Source of the DNA: Brachionus koreanus
Lineage: Eukaryota > Rotifera > Eurotatoria > Ploima > Brachionidae
Length of the DNA stretch: 12,243 nt
NCBI GenBank assembly: GCA_016987375.1
Contig: PJRA01000343.1
Span: 824,594 to 836,836, forward strand
Direction: 5' to 3'
A program made the translations under genes and the position numbers. Positions 1 through 7,208 of the stretch are shown here, one piece after another. Within the stretch, counting starts at the first letter, position 1, and each line of letters starts with the position of its first letter. The notes under the pieces are model-generated. The model did not search any database. It was given only the letters and a program-made list of their open reading frames with translations, and was not told the DNA's origin.

Positions 1-106
1 GTTGCACCATGTTGTTTTTACGGAACTTGCTTTTGACTTTTGAAAGAAAAGTTATAAGAATTTTTAACATTTTGTTCTGTTCTATTGTACTAAATTTCAC
101 AAAACC

Positions 107-613
107 GTAGGACGTTCACAAAGAGTTGTATTAGGAGATACCAGCTCAAGTTGGATAAAAGTTAAAAGTGAAGTTCCACAGGGTTCAGTGCTAGGTCCTC
201 TCTTCTTTATTATTTATATAAACGATATGCTGAGTATTGTCCAAAACAATTTTAAAGCCTTTGCTGATGATACGAAGATCTTATCAACAATTGATAGCTT
301 GAACTCGAATTATAACCTACAATCGGATATAGATAAAGTGTGCAAATGGTCAAAAAAATGGTCGACTCAGTTAAATGTAGAAAAATGCAAAGTTGTTCAT
401 ATTGGAAACAAAAATCAAGAGTTTGATTATAAAATTGATTCAAAAACCTTGAATAAGTCAAATGTTGAAAGGGATTTGGGCATTTACATACAAAGTGATT
501 TAAAATGGAATATTCAAGTCAAAAAAGCTACAGCTAAAGCAAATAAAATGTTGGGCTTAATTAGGAAAGCATTTAAGTATCTTTGTAGCGAGACTATCAA
601 TGAATACAGATAA
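107..613 (+). pseudogene. Non-LTR retrotransposon reverse transcriptase fragment 1 (CR1/Jockey-like)
   Basis: Part of the palm and thumb of a LINE-type reverse transcriptase, which would copy element RNA at the nicked target. The open frame runs without a stop from upstream of the finger-palm segment (GRSQRVVLGDTSSSWIKV) through the motif VPQGSVLGPLFFIIYINDM, the catalytic FADDTKIL box (the two Asp bind metal) and a thumb segment with ERDLGIYIQSDLKW, to a TAA at 611-613. The family RT domain starts well upstream and continues past this point, so both ends are missing: no endonuclease, no N-terminal fingers, no C-terminal domain. There is no initiating Met; the frame is internal. About 40 bases after the stop a different repeat motif begins (655), suggesting truncation or replacement there. 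The RT call is firm; the clade (CR1, Jockey or Rex-like) is a guess from motif style. Confidence 0.88.
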
Positions 614-654
614 GGTTTCGAATCTAGATTTATTAACTATCCAACTCCATTGTC

Positions 655-667
655 TAATTGCTACCTT
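655..667 (+). repeat. Partial copy of the dispersed TAATTGCTACCTT repeat
   Basis: These 13 bases are identical to the core of two 17-bp repeats starting at 4888 and 5225. The surrounding sequence also continues into a pyrimidine-rich stretch, as in those copies. It lies just downstream of the truncated reverse transcriptase. It may mark the 5' end of an inserted repeat. Short length makes chance similarity possible. Confidence 0.35.
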
Positions 668-984
668 GTCATAGACTCTTTTTTCTCTGAAAACTAAACC
701 GAAATAACTTTTGTCTCTTTTTTTTTTGACATTTCATTTATTTAACTACAGATTACAAATAAATATACAGATTTACAAAATAAATAAATGTACTAAAAAA
801 TAAATAAATTCAAAAAATGAATGTCACTTTTTTAACCAAGTCACACAGTTTGTCTATTTGAAGTTTAGTAAAACAAGGTCATCAAATGAAGAAATAAACA
901 ATGAAAATGAAAGTGAAGACAACTAAGATAAAGTTTTCTCCTTATCTTATTTTCTGAATAAAATCATTACTTTATTCCAGTTAT

Positions 985-1395
985 TTTATTGTGAATGTAA
1001 ATGGTCATCTAAGTGATCAATATCGAATAAAAGCAAGAGTCCCACAAGGATCAGTAAATAGTCAACTTCTTTTTAGCATTTTCATTAATGACATAACAAA
1101 AAGAGATAAAACTAATCGCCAAATACCCTATTATTTTTTGCAGACGATTTTGCAACTTTTTTAATTTTTAAAAAGGAAGGAAATCTTGAAAATTTGATTA
1201 AAAAGTACCTTAAAGAAGTGACTTTTCAAATAAAAAATGAAAATGTCTGTTGAATAGACATGTTATATGATCTTTCATAAAAGAACTAAATTCAAAATAA
1301 ATATAGATCTTAAAATTTTCAATAACAATTTAAATCGTGAGGAAAGAGTTACCGTATTTCATCAAATAAAATATAGTTTGATTATCAAAGTGTTT
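985..1395 (+). pseudogene. Non-LTR retrotransposon reverse transcriptase fragment 2, frameshifted
   Basis: A second, clearly different LINE-type reverse transcriptase relic. Reading from 985, the segment RVPQGSVNSQLLFSIFINDI matches the conserved RT block before the catalytic site. A frameshift near 1138 then brings in the catalytic box FADDFATFLIF followed by GNLENLIKKYLKEVT. A second break around 1250 (in-frame TGA and TAG) precedes KTCYMIFHKRTKFKI and IDLKIFNNNLNREERVTVF, which resemble the family thumb region. It cannot be expressed as one protein. The GSV-to-GSVNSQ change and the FADDFA box, compared with FADDTK in fragment 1, show that the two fragments come from different element lineages. 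Confidence 0.75.
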
Positions 1396-1795
1396 TTTCT
1401 ATTCGAAAATATTTTAGTTAAAAAAAAGACACAAATAAGAAATTTGTTCATTTTTTTTCTTCTATTTGAAACAAGAAAATACATGTTTTACATGACAAAC
1501 AACTGCTGAATTTTCTTTTAAACGAATCACATTTTTTTGAGAAAAGCAACTCGAATCAAAGGAATTTTTTGGAGGGTCTAATAAAAACGCTATAATTTAA
1601 GACCTAACATAAATTCAGATATGATAACCCTTCCAACATAATGAATTACGAGGCCTTTAACAAATTTAAACTACAAAAAGTCTCGAATTGAATTTTTGAG
1701 TTAAGTGAGAGATATTGTCCAGGGCAGGATTGAGTTATTCTGTTCAATTGGTTGTCCAACTGGTGGAAGAATAAATGGAAGGTTTCAAATAAAGA
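1396..1795 (+). other. Probable degenerate 3' continuation of reverse transcriptase fragment 2
   Basis: No open frame. Scattered short matches in changing frames look like the end of a LINE RT region: KKSRIEF, LSERY and VVQLVEE around 1677-1772 follow the order expected of the C-terminal part of such polyproteins. Every match is short and separated by stops, so this is an inference from order and style only. Part of the stretch may be unrelated AT-rich sequence. Confidence 0.3.
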
Positions 1796-1819
1796 TAAAA
1801 TAAATATCTTATCCATTTA

Positions 1820-2130
1820 CTTTTCTTCTTTTTTCCCAGAGTCATTATATATTTAAACATATGTAATCTATCCTTTAACTCTCTATTCCATTCAGACTTG
1901 TTTATAAGTCACAGTTTAAATTTAAGTCACAAAAGACTTGTGACTTAAAAAAAGTCTGATTTCATATATATATATGTTTTTAAAAAATTTCCTATTTTTT
2001 TTAAAAATATTTATACTTTATTTTATTTAACTTTAATTTGATATTAATTTTATTTTCATTTATTTTTTTTAGTCTGAAGAAGCATTTGCTCGGTAAAGAA
2101 AACAATAAAATAAAATAAAAATAACAAAAC
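1820..2130 (+). repeat. Dispersed repeat family, copy Y
   Basis: This copy shares landmarks, in the same order, with the copies at 4888 and 5225: a pyrimidine-rich run, AAACATATGTA (1855-1865, identical at 5274-5284), an AT-rich middle, and the end motif AGTCTGAAGAAGC followed by GCTCGGTAAAGAAAAC and a run of AATAAAATAAAA (2071-2125). The end motif matches the copy at 5041 in its TCTGAAG and GCTCG blocks. The A-rich tail on the plus strand suggests a retroposed, possibly SINE-like or LINE-tail unit. No protein is coded. Boundaries are approximate, and the hairpin at 1893-1958 lies inside this copy only. Confidence 0.45.
1893..1958. repeat. Compound hairpin: 12-bp perfect stem inside a 7-bp outer stem
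   Basis: TTTAAGTCACAA (1921-1932) and TTGTGACTTAAA (1938-1949) are perfect inverted repeats around the five-base loop AAGAC. CAGACTT (1893-1899) and AAGTCTG (1952-1958) form an outer pair. The unit AAGTCACA occurs at 1906 and 1924 and is inverted at 1938. A short TA run follows at about 1964-1975. The role is unknown; it could be a mobile-element end or a foldback formed by local duplication. Confidence 0.7.
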
Positions 2131-2416
2131 ATTAATGATCCAGATGCTTATGATCGTAATTTACACTGAAAAAGTATAGGCAATGTAATTTAGATTAGAT
2201 TACAATGGTGGGAAAATAGCTTACTTTTTTGTTTATGATTACAAAGAAAAAATAGGATTTAAGAACATTATCCAGCATTCATTGCTCATAATCATAAATA
2301 TGCGATAATCATCATTTTCGCTCAATGGTTTTTTTTTAGAGGACGGCATTTTACTAACCAAGACCTAGTAGAAGAAGGTGTAATGTCATTCTAAAAATAA
2401 ATAAAATAAGATTTTG

Positions 2417-2455
2417 GTGTAGGATAGTGCAATTGGTTGCACTAACTAACTACAC
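2417..2455. repeat. Imperfect 39-nt hairpin
   Basis: An inner perfect stem TAGTGCAA/TTGCACTA (2425-2432 and 2437-2444) closes a TTGG loop. An outer stem GTGTAG/CTACAC (2417-2422 and 2450-2455) is separated from it by a 2-base and a 5-base bulge. That is 14 paired bases in all, in a region with few other GC pairs. The function is unknown. It is too short for a typical miRNA precursor and lacks tRNA arms. Confidence 0.6.
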
Positions 2456-3251
2456 GTATGGTCTGATAAATTTGTCTAACAACTCTATTTACAATTAAAT
2501 ATTTCATTTTATTTAATCTATATAGACATGTATTTACAAACTTACTAGTCTCATATCACTTCAACGTGCCATCATATAATACTTATATAATATAAAGAAG
2601 CTGAAATGAACATTTCAACTTAAAGCTTTGTTTAGAAATTTCCTATACACACTATTTCTTCTACTTACATTTTTCTAGTTCAGAGGCTCTCATGTAAGAT
2701 GGCGCCACTTTTTTATTCCTTTAATTTAGAAATAAACTATCTAAAATTATAAATTTATATATTCTTTTATTCACATATTGTGGAGTTTTATAAAACAGAC
2801 ATACAACATTTGATATCTTTCAAATGTAAAGGCTTTTATTAAAAGTTAATTCAAAAATAGTAGAAATGTAGTAAAAAAAATAAGTAGAAATGGCCTTCTA
2901 AGCCAAAGATTAAAAATAAAATAATTCCTCAATCATATGTAGCTTCTGCGCATATGCGTGTTTGTACAACAGTAAAAAAATTTAATATTCTAAAACAACT
3001 TTCAAATAAAGTCCACGAACTAAAAAAAAAAATGAATTAAGTGTTTTAAGTTAAAAAAATATTAAAAATTTAAACTTTCAATCATGTGATGCTCAAACAT
3101 AACTGAATGGTGTCGTAACTAGCTAATTATTTTTATTTTTCATGTTGATTAATATAAAAAAGTTAGAATAAAAACCAAATTTTTTGACTGACTCAAAACA
3201 TTTGCCACTAGAAGTTTCTATAAAAACAAAAACAAATTCACTTTTGAATAA

Positions 3252-3257
3252 TTTATT
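3252..3257 (-). promoter_or_regulatory. Candidate polyadenylation signal of the phosphatase gene
   Basis: An AATAAA hexamer on the minus strand, about 125 bases past the phosphatase stop codon. Another lies at 3132-3137. In sequence this AT-rich, such hexamers are common by chance, so position is the only support. Confidence 0.3.
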
Positions 3258-3380
3258 GAATTTTAAATATTCCATTTTAATTAAATTCTTTTTAAAAAAG
3301 AAATAAAAATAAATTTTAATTAGAATCTCAGTTTGGTTAAGATTATTAAATTTAAAAAAAAACATTTATATTTCTTCTAA

Positions 3381-6300
3381 TTAGAAAGATACCTTAAAAA
3401 CTTTGTTTTTATATGCATACAAGCCAAATGAAATAAGCAAAGCTATAACTATCAAAGATAAAATAGATACAGCAATTATGAGTGAAATTTCCATACTATT
3501 CAATTCCATTATTTTTTTATCTTTATCTTTGATTAGATCTTCATTTGTGTTGGTCATATTCATTTCATCAATAGTAGGACAAGGAGTTGAATAAAAATTT
3601 GTGTTGTATATCGAATCAGTTGTCATGCTGGGATCAAAATTATTAGATAAACATTCTTCTGTAATATTACTAACTGTGCGTCTTATTAAAATATCAAAAA
3701 AATTTCCAAAATTGCACAATTGATCGCACTCATTCATTTTAACTGGATTTATACTAACTGGCTCTGTAGCATTATTACTTTTCAACATGATATTGATGTA
3801 ATGAAGATCATTTGAATCTTTCCTTAGCTCAAATATTAAACTAGAGCCAAATGGTACATTTGTTAGACTAGTATTTAAATTAAGCAATTTTATTAAACTT
3901 ATAAAATGCGAGTCAAGCTAAATTAAATTAAAACAATAAATAAAAAATAATCAAAAAATTTATATATAACTTACACAAGAATATATTTGAACTTCTTGTT
4001 GTGTTCCATTCATTTTGTCACGTATATTCTTAATTATATCAAGCAAAAAAGCACCTGAAACAAGCCTAGACTTTTCCACTGAGCCATAGTTTAACTCAAT
4101 CAATTTTTCATTTACAAGAGTTAAATTTTTGAGGTGCTCTGATAGCCAAAGTTCAAGGGGAAGATTGCTTGATAACTGTCAAATTTTCGAGAAGATAAAT
4201 TTTTGAAAAAAACCAGAATAAAAAATATTAACTAAAAATTACTTTGGACATTGCATTATCAAAAATATTGCTGAGATTGACAAATGTAAGAGAAGGTGAA
4301 GCTGTGTATCCAGATATATTTGCAACTAAATTCTAAAATAAAATTTTTTAAAAAGATAATTTTTTTTTCTGTATATTAATACCATGTATTTTAATTCGGC
4401 TTCCAAATACGTTTCAGAGTTCAAGGACTCTTTAACTTTTTCATTGTACTTGGGACAATTTTTATTAACAATCTAAAAAAACAAATTATTATTCCAGTTA
4501 TCGAAAGCCTGATTTCTTAATCAAAATAAATAACTTTCATATCTAGAAAGATTTTTTTATAAATAAATGAAAAATGTTAAATTAATTTTTTTTTAATTTA
4601 AACATCTATGAACAAGAAATGTATTTTTAAGAACTTTTTTTTTTTTATTTTTATTAGGCTTAGATTAATTATCAGCTAAGTTAATTGAGCTGGTCAATTT
4701 ATTCTTTTAAAAAATCAATAAAAAATTTGTTGAACAAATTGGTAAAATGAAAAAAAGTTAAAAAAATCCTTGGTGTCATTTTTTGTTTTAATGATTTTTA
4801 AAAAAAATGCGATTGCCAACTCAGAGAATATGAAACAAGTTTTTAAACAAGCTTTGAATCAAAATATATAGAATATCTAAGATTATTGTGTAATTGCTAC
4901 CTTATTATATCCTTCTTTTTATTTAGCCATCAAACATTTAAATATTTATCTAAATTAATAAATTTTAATTTATTTTTTTTCTATTTTTAACGTATCTAAT
5001 ACTTACTTGACTTTTTTTTTTCAATTTTTATTTTATTTAATCTGAAGGTGAATTAGCTCGATACAGAAAAAAAAAAATAAATTAAATAAAAAATTTATTT
5101 ATTAGAAGTTTTATTTTTTCGCTAATAATTAAACAAGAAAATAAGAAATTAGTTGATTAGGCAGATTATTATCATTATGTCATTTTTTATTCAGATTTTA
5201 ACAAAATAGGCCGTCAATAGTGTTGTGTAATTGCTACCTTACTTTTTCCTTTATTTCCTGGGCCATCAAATATAAACATATGTATCCTGTTACACTTTAT
5301 TTCATTTTATTTTATTTTTTAATATTTTTCTATCTTTGCAATATTTGGAAATTTTCAAATGGCAAAAAAGTATCTGATTCTCTTGTCTGACGAAGATTAT
5401 CATGAAGAAAGCTTGAATGTAAAATATGCGGTTCGAAAACCAATATTATTCAAAAGCTCAAAAAAAGCATGAAAAAGTTTTTGTCTCAATATAAAATCAT
5501 GAAATGAAAATAGAAGCAGACAACACATAAAATCGAATAGCCATAAGAGAAATGCCGTCAGAGAAGTATAATGAAGAATGTATTGGAATTTGGTGTTTTA
5601 AGAGCTATCATGGTCTAGGATTATTTTGGCAAAATGAAAATAATTTTACATTTTTACATTTTCATATTTTTAGATTTTTTGTGCAATATTTAAGAAATTT
5701 TTTAATTTTTTTTTGTTTACCAAATAATTTGAAGGAATTTTTTTAATTTTTTGAAATATTGCAGAAAAAATCTAAAAATATGAATTTGTATAAATGTAAA
5801 ATTATTTTCACTTTGCCATTATTTTGTATATTTGATTGAAGGCTAATTTCCCAGAGATATGTTGATATTTTAGAAGATAACTTGCTTCCATCTATAAAAA
5901 AGCTTAGACAAGAAGATGAGTTTATGTTTCAACAAGACAATGTATTAATGATTTTCTTTAGAAGTTTTCTCCTAAAACTTTTTTCTCAATATTTCATTAG
6001 GTTGACTCGCTAAAACATTTTAAAACATTCAAATTAAAGAGAAATTCATATCCCAAAAAAAAAAATTTTAATTACTGGATTGTAAATTGATTCGGCTGGA
6101 TGAACTGGAATAGGAAACCAAGATACAGTTGGACTCCAAAGTTGATCACTATTAGATGGGGGAAACATACCAGCTAAGAAAGCATTGGTTGACACAAGAG
6201 CTGGATCAGAATCAACGCTTATAGCAAAGGCCCTTTGAGGACTGTATGAAGGAGACAAATAAGATGAATAATAATTTTTTATATATTGACCGAAGTTGTA

Positions 6301-6420
6301 GGATTGTAACAAGCCCCTGGGAGTTATCTGTCCTAAACCACCATATCTTGCCCAGTATGATTCGCCGTAGGGATCAGTTGGATAAGACCACAAAGGCGCT
6401 CTGCTTCCGTGAAAATTTAC
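3381..6420 (-). CDS. Membrane-anchored histidine acid phosphatase family protein, predicted catalytically dead
   Basis: Coding exons, in transcript order: 6420-6076, 4472-4383, 4332-4243, 4175-3975 and 3917-3381 (stop 3383-3381), all phase 0 with GT/AG introns of 1603, 50, 67 and 57 nt. The 420 residues align throughout with prostatic/lysosomal acid phosphatases: HGSRAP then YPTDP, GLGQITPRG, FLAGMFPP, WFPIPVHP, NCPKY, EKSRLVSGAFLLDII, a CDQLC pair like the family CxxxC disulfide, and a Cys (EEC) near the end. About 24 hydrophobic residues (ISLIIAVSILSLIVIALLIS) and a short basic tail (YAYKNKVFKVSF) follow, as in the lysosomal enzyme, so a type I lumenal or extracellular protein is expected; nine NxS/T sequons fit. 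The family RHGxR, RSTDxDR and HD motifs read FHGSR, ISVDSDP and LD, losing the catalytic Arg, Arg and His. The signal-peptide exon is not certain. Family call firm; loss of activity inferred. Confidence 0.88.
4888..5100 (+). repeat. Dispersed repeat family, copy X
   Basis: It opens with GTGTAATTGCTACCTTA (4888-4904), identical to 5225-5241. A pyrimidine run, a GCCATCAAA block (4926-4934, also at 5263) and an AT-rich middle follow. It then ends with TCTGAAG...GCTCG (5041-5060) and an A/T-rich tail of AAATAAATTAAATAAAA type. The end motif matches copy Y at 2073. No open frame of note. The intronic copies run antisense to the host gene. Confidence 0.5.
5225..5345 (+). repeat. Dispersed repeat family, copy Z (5' part only)
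   Basis: It starts with the same 17 bases as copy X (GTGTAATTGCTACCTTA), then shares GCCATCAAA with X and AAACATATGTA with Y. It appears to stop in the AT-rich middle; the TCTGAAG end motif is not found before the next feature. X and Z start 337 bases apart in the same direction, so they may be a tandem pair or two insertions into related sequence. Confidence 0.45.
5340..5480 (+). pseudogene. Possible zinc-finger (BED-like) transposase remnant
   Basis: Short coding-like pieces in different frames: NIWKFSNGKK near 5344, LECKICGSKTN with a CxxC pair (Cys codons 5418-5420 and 5427-5429), and, one frame later, LKKHEKVF. A Trp-containing start, CxxC and a later His are the layout of BED fingers in hAT transposases. 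The second His is not clear and a frameshift is needed, so this is weak. A 37-codon frame starting at the ATG at 5359 overlaps it and has no recognisable content. Confidence 0.2.
5540..5945 (+). pseudogene. Tc1/mariner-like transposase remnant, split by a MITE
   Basis: The middle of a DDE/D transposase, which would cut and join element ends at TA sites. Upstream of the insertion, PSEKYNEEC and IGIWCFKSYHGLGLF match the family block around VMVWGC and a following Gly-rich turn. Downstream, RLISQRYVDILEDNLLPSI then FMFQQDN match the block that carries the second catalytic Asp (codon 5936-5938, in FQQDN). The conserved AP-H after it is lost (NVLMI). The first catalytic Asp, the N-terminal DNA-binding domain and the third acidic residue are missing, and a TGA interrupts the frame shortly after the insertion. 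Removing the MITE and one copy of its 8-bp duplication joins the two halves in the same frame, showing that they were one gene. Confidence 0.75.
5628..5817. mobile_element. 190-bp MITE with 64-bp terminal inverted repeats and 8-bp target-site duplication
   Basis: The terminal repeats lie at 5628-5691 and 5754-5817. They begin GGCAAAATGAAAATAATTTT and GGCAAAGTGAAAATAATTTT (second read from the minus strand) and differ at 5 of 64 positions. They flank a 62-bp AT-rich centre with no coding capacity. ATTATTTT occurs directly on both sides (5620-5627 and 5818-5825). It sits inside the Tc1-like transposase relic, so it came later. An 8-bp duplication is known for hAT, P and Merlin elements; the GGC terminus does not settle which, and no autonomous partner is in the window. 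Confidence 0.9.
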
Positions 6421-6422
6421 CT

Positions 6423-7154
6423 TTTATTCATGAAAAAAATAAACAAAAATTTATTTTTAGTTGTCCAAAGATTACAATTGTAATGTGAATAATATTAGTA
6501 TTTATTTGTTGATTACTTAGTCTGGACAACAAACAAAGTAATATGAATCGAATTGTAAAAAAAATTAAATTATTCATTTTTTTAAATTAAAAAAAAATTG
6601 ATCATCAGTTTTTAAAAGTAGATGTTCATTTTATAAATTTAAAATTTTAATAATATTTAAATAAGAAATTTCATTAATTAATAATATTGTAAGTAGAAGT
6701 TTTTATTGAATAAAAAACAAATAAAAAAACTTAATTAAATTTTCGTTTTAATTCAAATATTTGCTCAGAATCCAGAAGAGTATTCTATTTATTTGACAAA
6801 AAATTGAATAGACCTCGTCGATAGTAAATAAAAAATTGAATAATCCTTCTGAATCAGGTTTGTGTTTTGGTAAATAATTATGTAACAATATTCTATTTTA
6901 AAAGGCTATGAAAATAACTGATTGAAACAAAATTTTTTTAGTTTTATTTAATTTTTCGAAAGATAAAGTCAAATTTTTTAAAGTTATTACCTTAAATGGA
7001 ATAGTACTAATTAGTGCGATATAGTGATCTATATCAGTACGATTTACCGTATTTCCTCATTGAATATCCTTTGAAAACTAAACAAAACAAGTCTTAGTAT
7101 CCTTTGGAACATTAACTTTTTTTTTCTAACTCTTTTTTTTACATTGGAAATTAC
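6423..7154. other. Probable first intron of the phosphatase gene
   Basis: AT-rich, with a good pyrimidine tract before the acceptor at 6421-6422. It holds the perfect palindrome ATTACAATTGTAAT (6471-6484) and an inverted pair GTTGTCCA (6460-6467) / TGGACAAC (6523-6530), which could be a very small foldback. A 22-codon open segment at 6991-7056 on the minus strand (including TDIDHYIALISTIPFK) ends at a good donor but has no compatible acceptor that I could find. Confidence 0.4.
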
Positions 7155-7208
7155 CTGAAACATGCACAGGACTTTAAGTGAAACAACTAAATTTTTTTTT
7201 ATAAACAT
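7155..7208 (-). CDS. Candidate first coding exon (signal peptide) of the phosphatase gene
   Basis: An ATG at 7208-7206 opens 18 codons, MFIKKNLVVSLKVLCMFQ, ending at CAG|GTAATT in phase 0. That phase fits the next exon, which starts at 6420. A basic start followed by a hydrophobic stretch is what a signal peptide needs, and LKVLCMF is loosely like the LK-hydrophobic strand that precedes the RHG motif in the family. The intron would be 734 nt. There is no strong cleavage site, and nothing else proves that this exon is used. A rival is the open segment at 6991-7056, which also ends at a phase-0 AAG|GTAATA donor. Confidence 0.35.

Larger units (their letters stand above)
2131..3380. other. AT-rich non-coding stretch downstream of the phosphatase gene
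   Basis: No credible coding exon is seen on either strand; open frames are low-complexity Phe/Lys/Asn/Ile runs. It contains a strong imperfect hairpin (2417-2455), an 8-bp stem ACATTTGA/TCAAATGT (2806-2827), and the palindromes GTTTTATAAAAC (2785-2796) and CGCATATGCG (2948-2957). It must include the 3' UTR of the minus-strand phosphatase gene. Confidence 0.6.
4473..6075 (-). other. Transposon-filled 1.6 kb intron of the phosphatase gene
   Basis: Bounded by the donor CCA|GTAATT at 6075 and the acceptor TTTTTTAG at 4473. It separates the WFPIPVHP exon from the NCPKY exon. The next three introns of this gene are 50, 67 and 57 nt, so this one appears to have grown by insertion. It contains repeat copies at 4888 and 5225, a Tc1-like transposase relic at 5540-5945 and a nested MITE at 5628-5817. 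From 4473 to about 4887 it is AT-rich sequence in which I recognise nothing. Confidence 0.75.

Noticed and set aside
252..461. 69-residue minus-strand open frame
   Set aside because: It is antisense to the reverse transcriptase fragment, which has clear motifs; no features of its own.
1267..1509. 80-residue plus-strand open frame as a separate gene
   Set aside because: Its first half is the thumb region of RT fragment 2 in one of its frames; the rest is low-complexity.
2073..2105. Hammerhead ribozyme, because CTGAAGA fits the CUGANGA box and is followed by an AGC/GCT mini-hairpin, as in Penelope-like elements
   Set aside because: The GAAA box is not in place after the stem (CGGTAAAG instead), no stem III or I closes, and the copy at 5041 reads CTGAAGG, breaking the core.
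2412..2460. tRNA gene
   Set aside because: There is a hairpin, but no acceptor stem, anticodon arm or A/B box arrangement.
2696..2706. YY1-like promoter motif (AAGATGGCGCC)
   Set aside because: The consensus differs at the end, there is no gene start next to it on either strand, and it is a single short match.
3123..3365. 80-residue minus-strand open frame after the phosphatase
   Set aside because: Phe/Lys/Asn-rich translation of AT-rich DNA in the expected 3' UTR, with no motif.
5552..5746. 64-residue plus-strand open frame as an intact small gene
   Set aside because: Its first half is Tc1-like transposase and its second half is translated MITE arm; the ATG is internal to the old transposase.
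6246..6488. 80-residue plus-strand open frame
   Set aside because: It is antisense to the conserved first mapped phosphatase exon and crosses its splice site.
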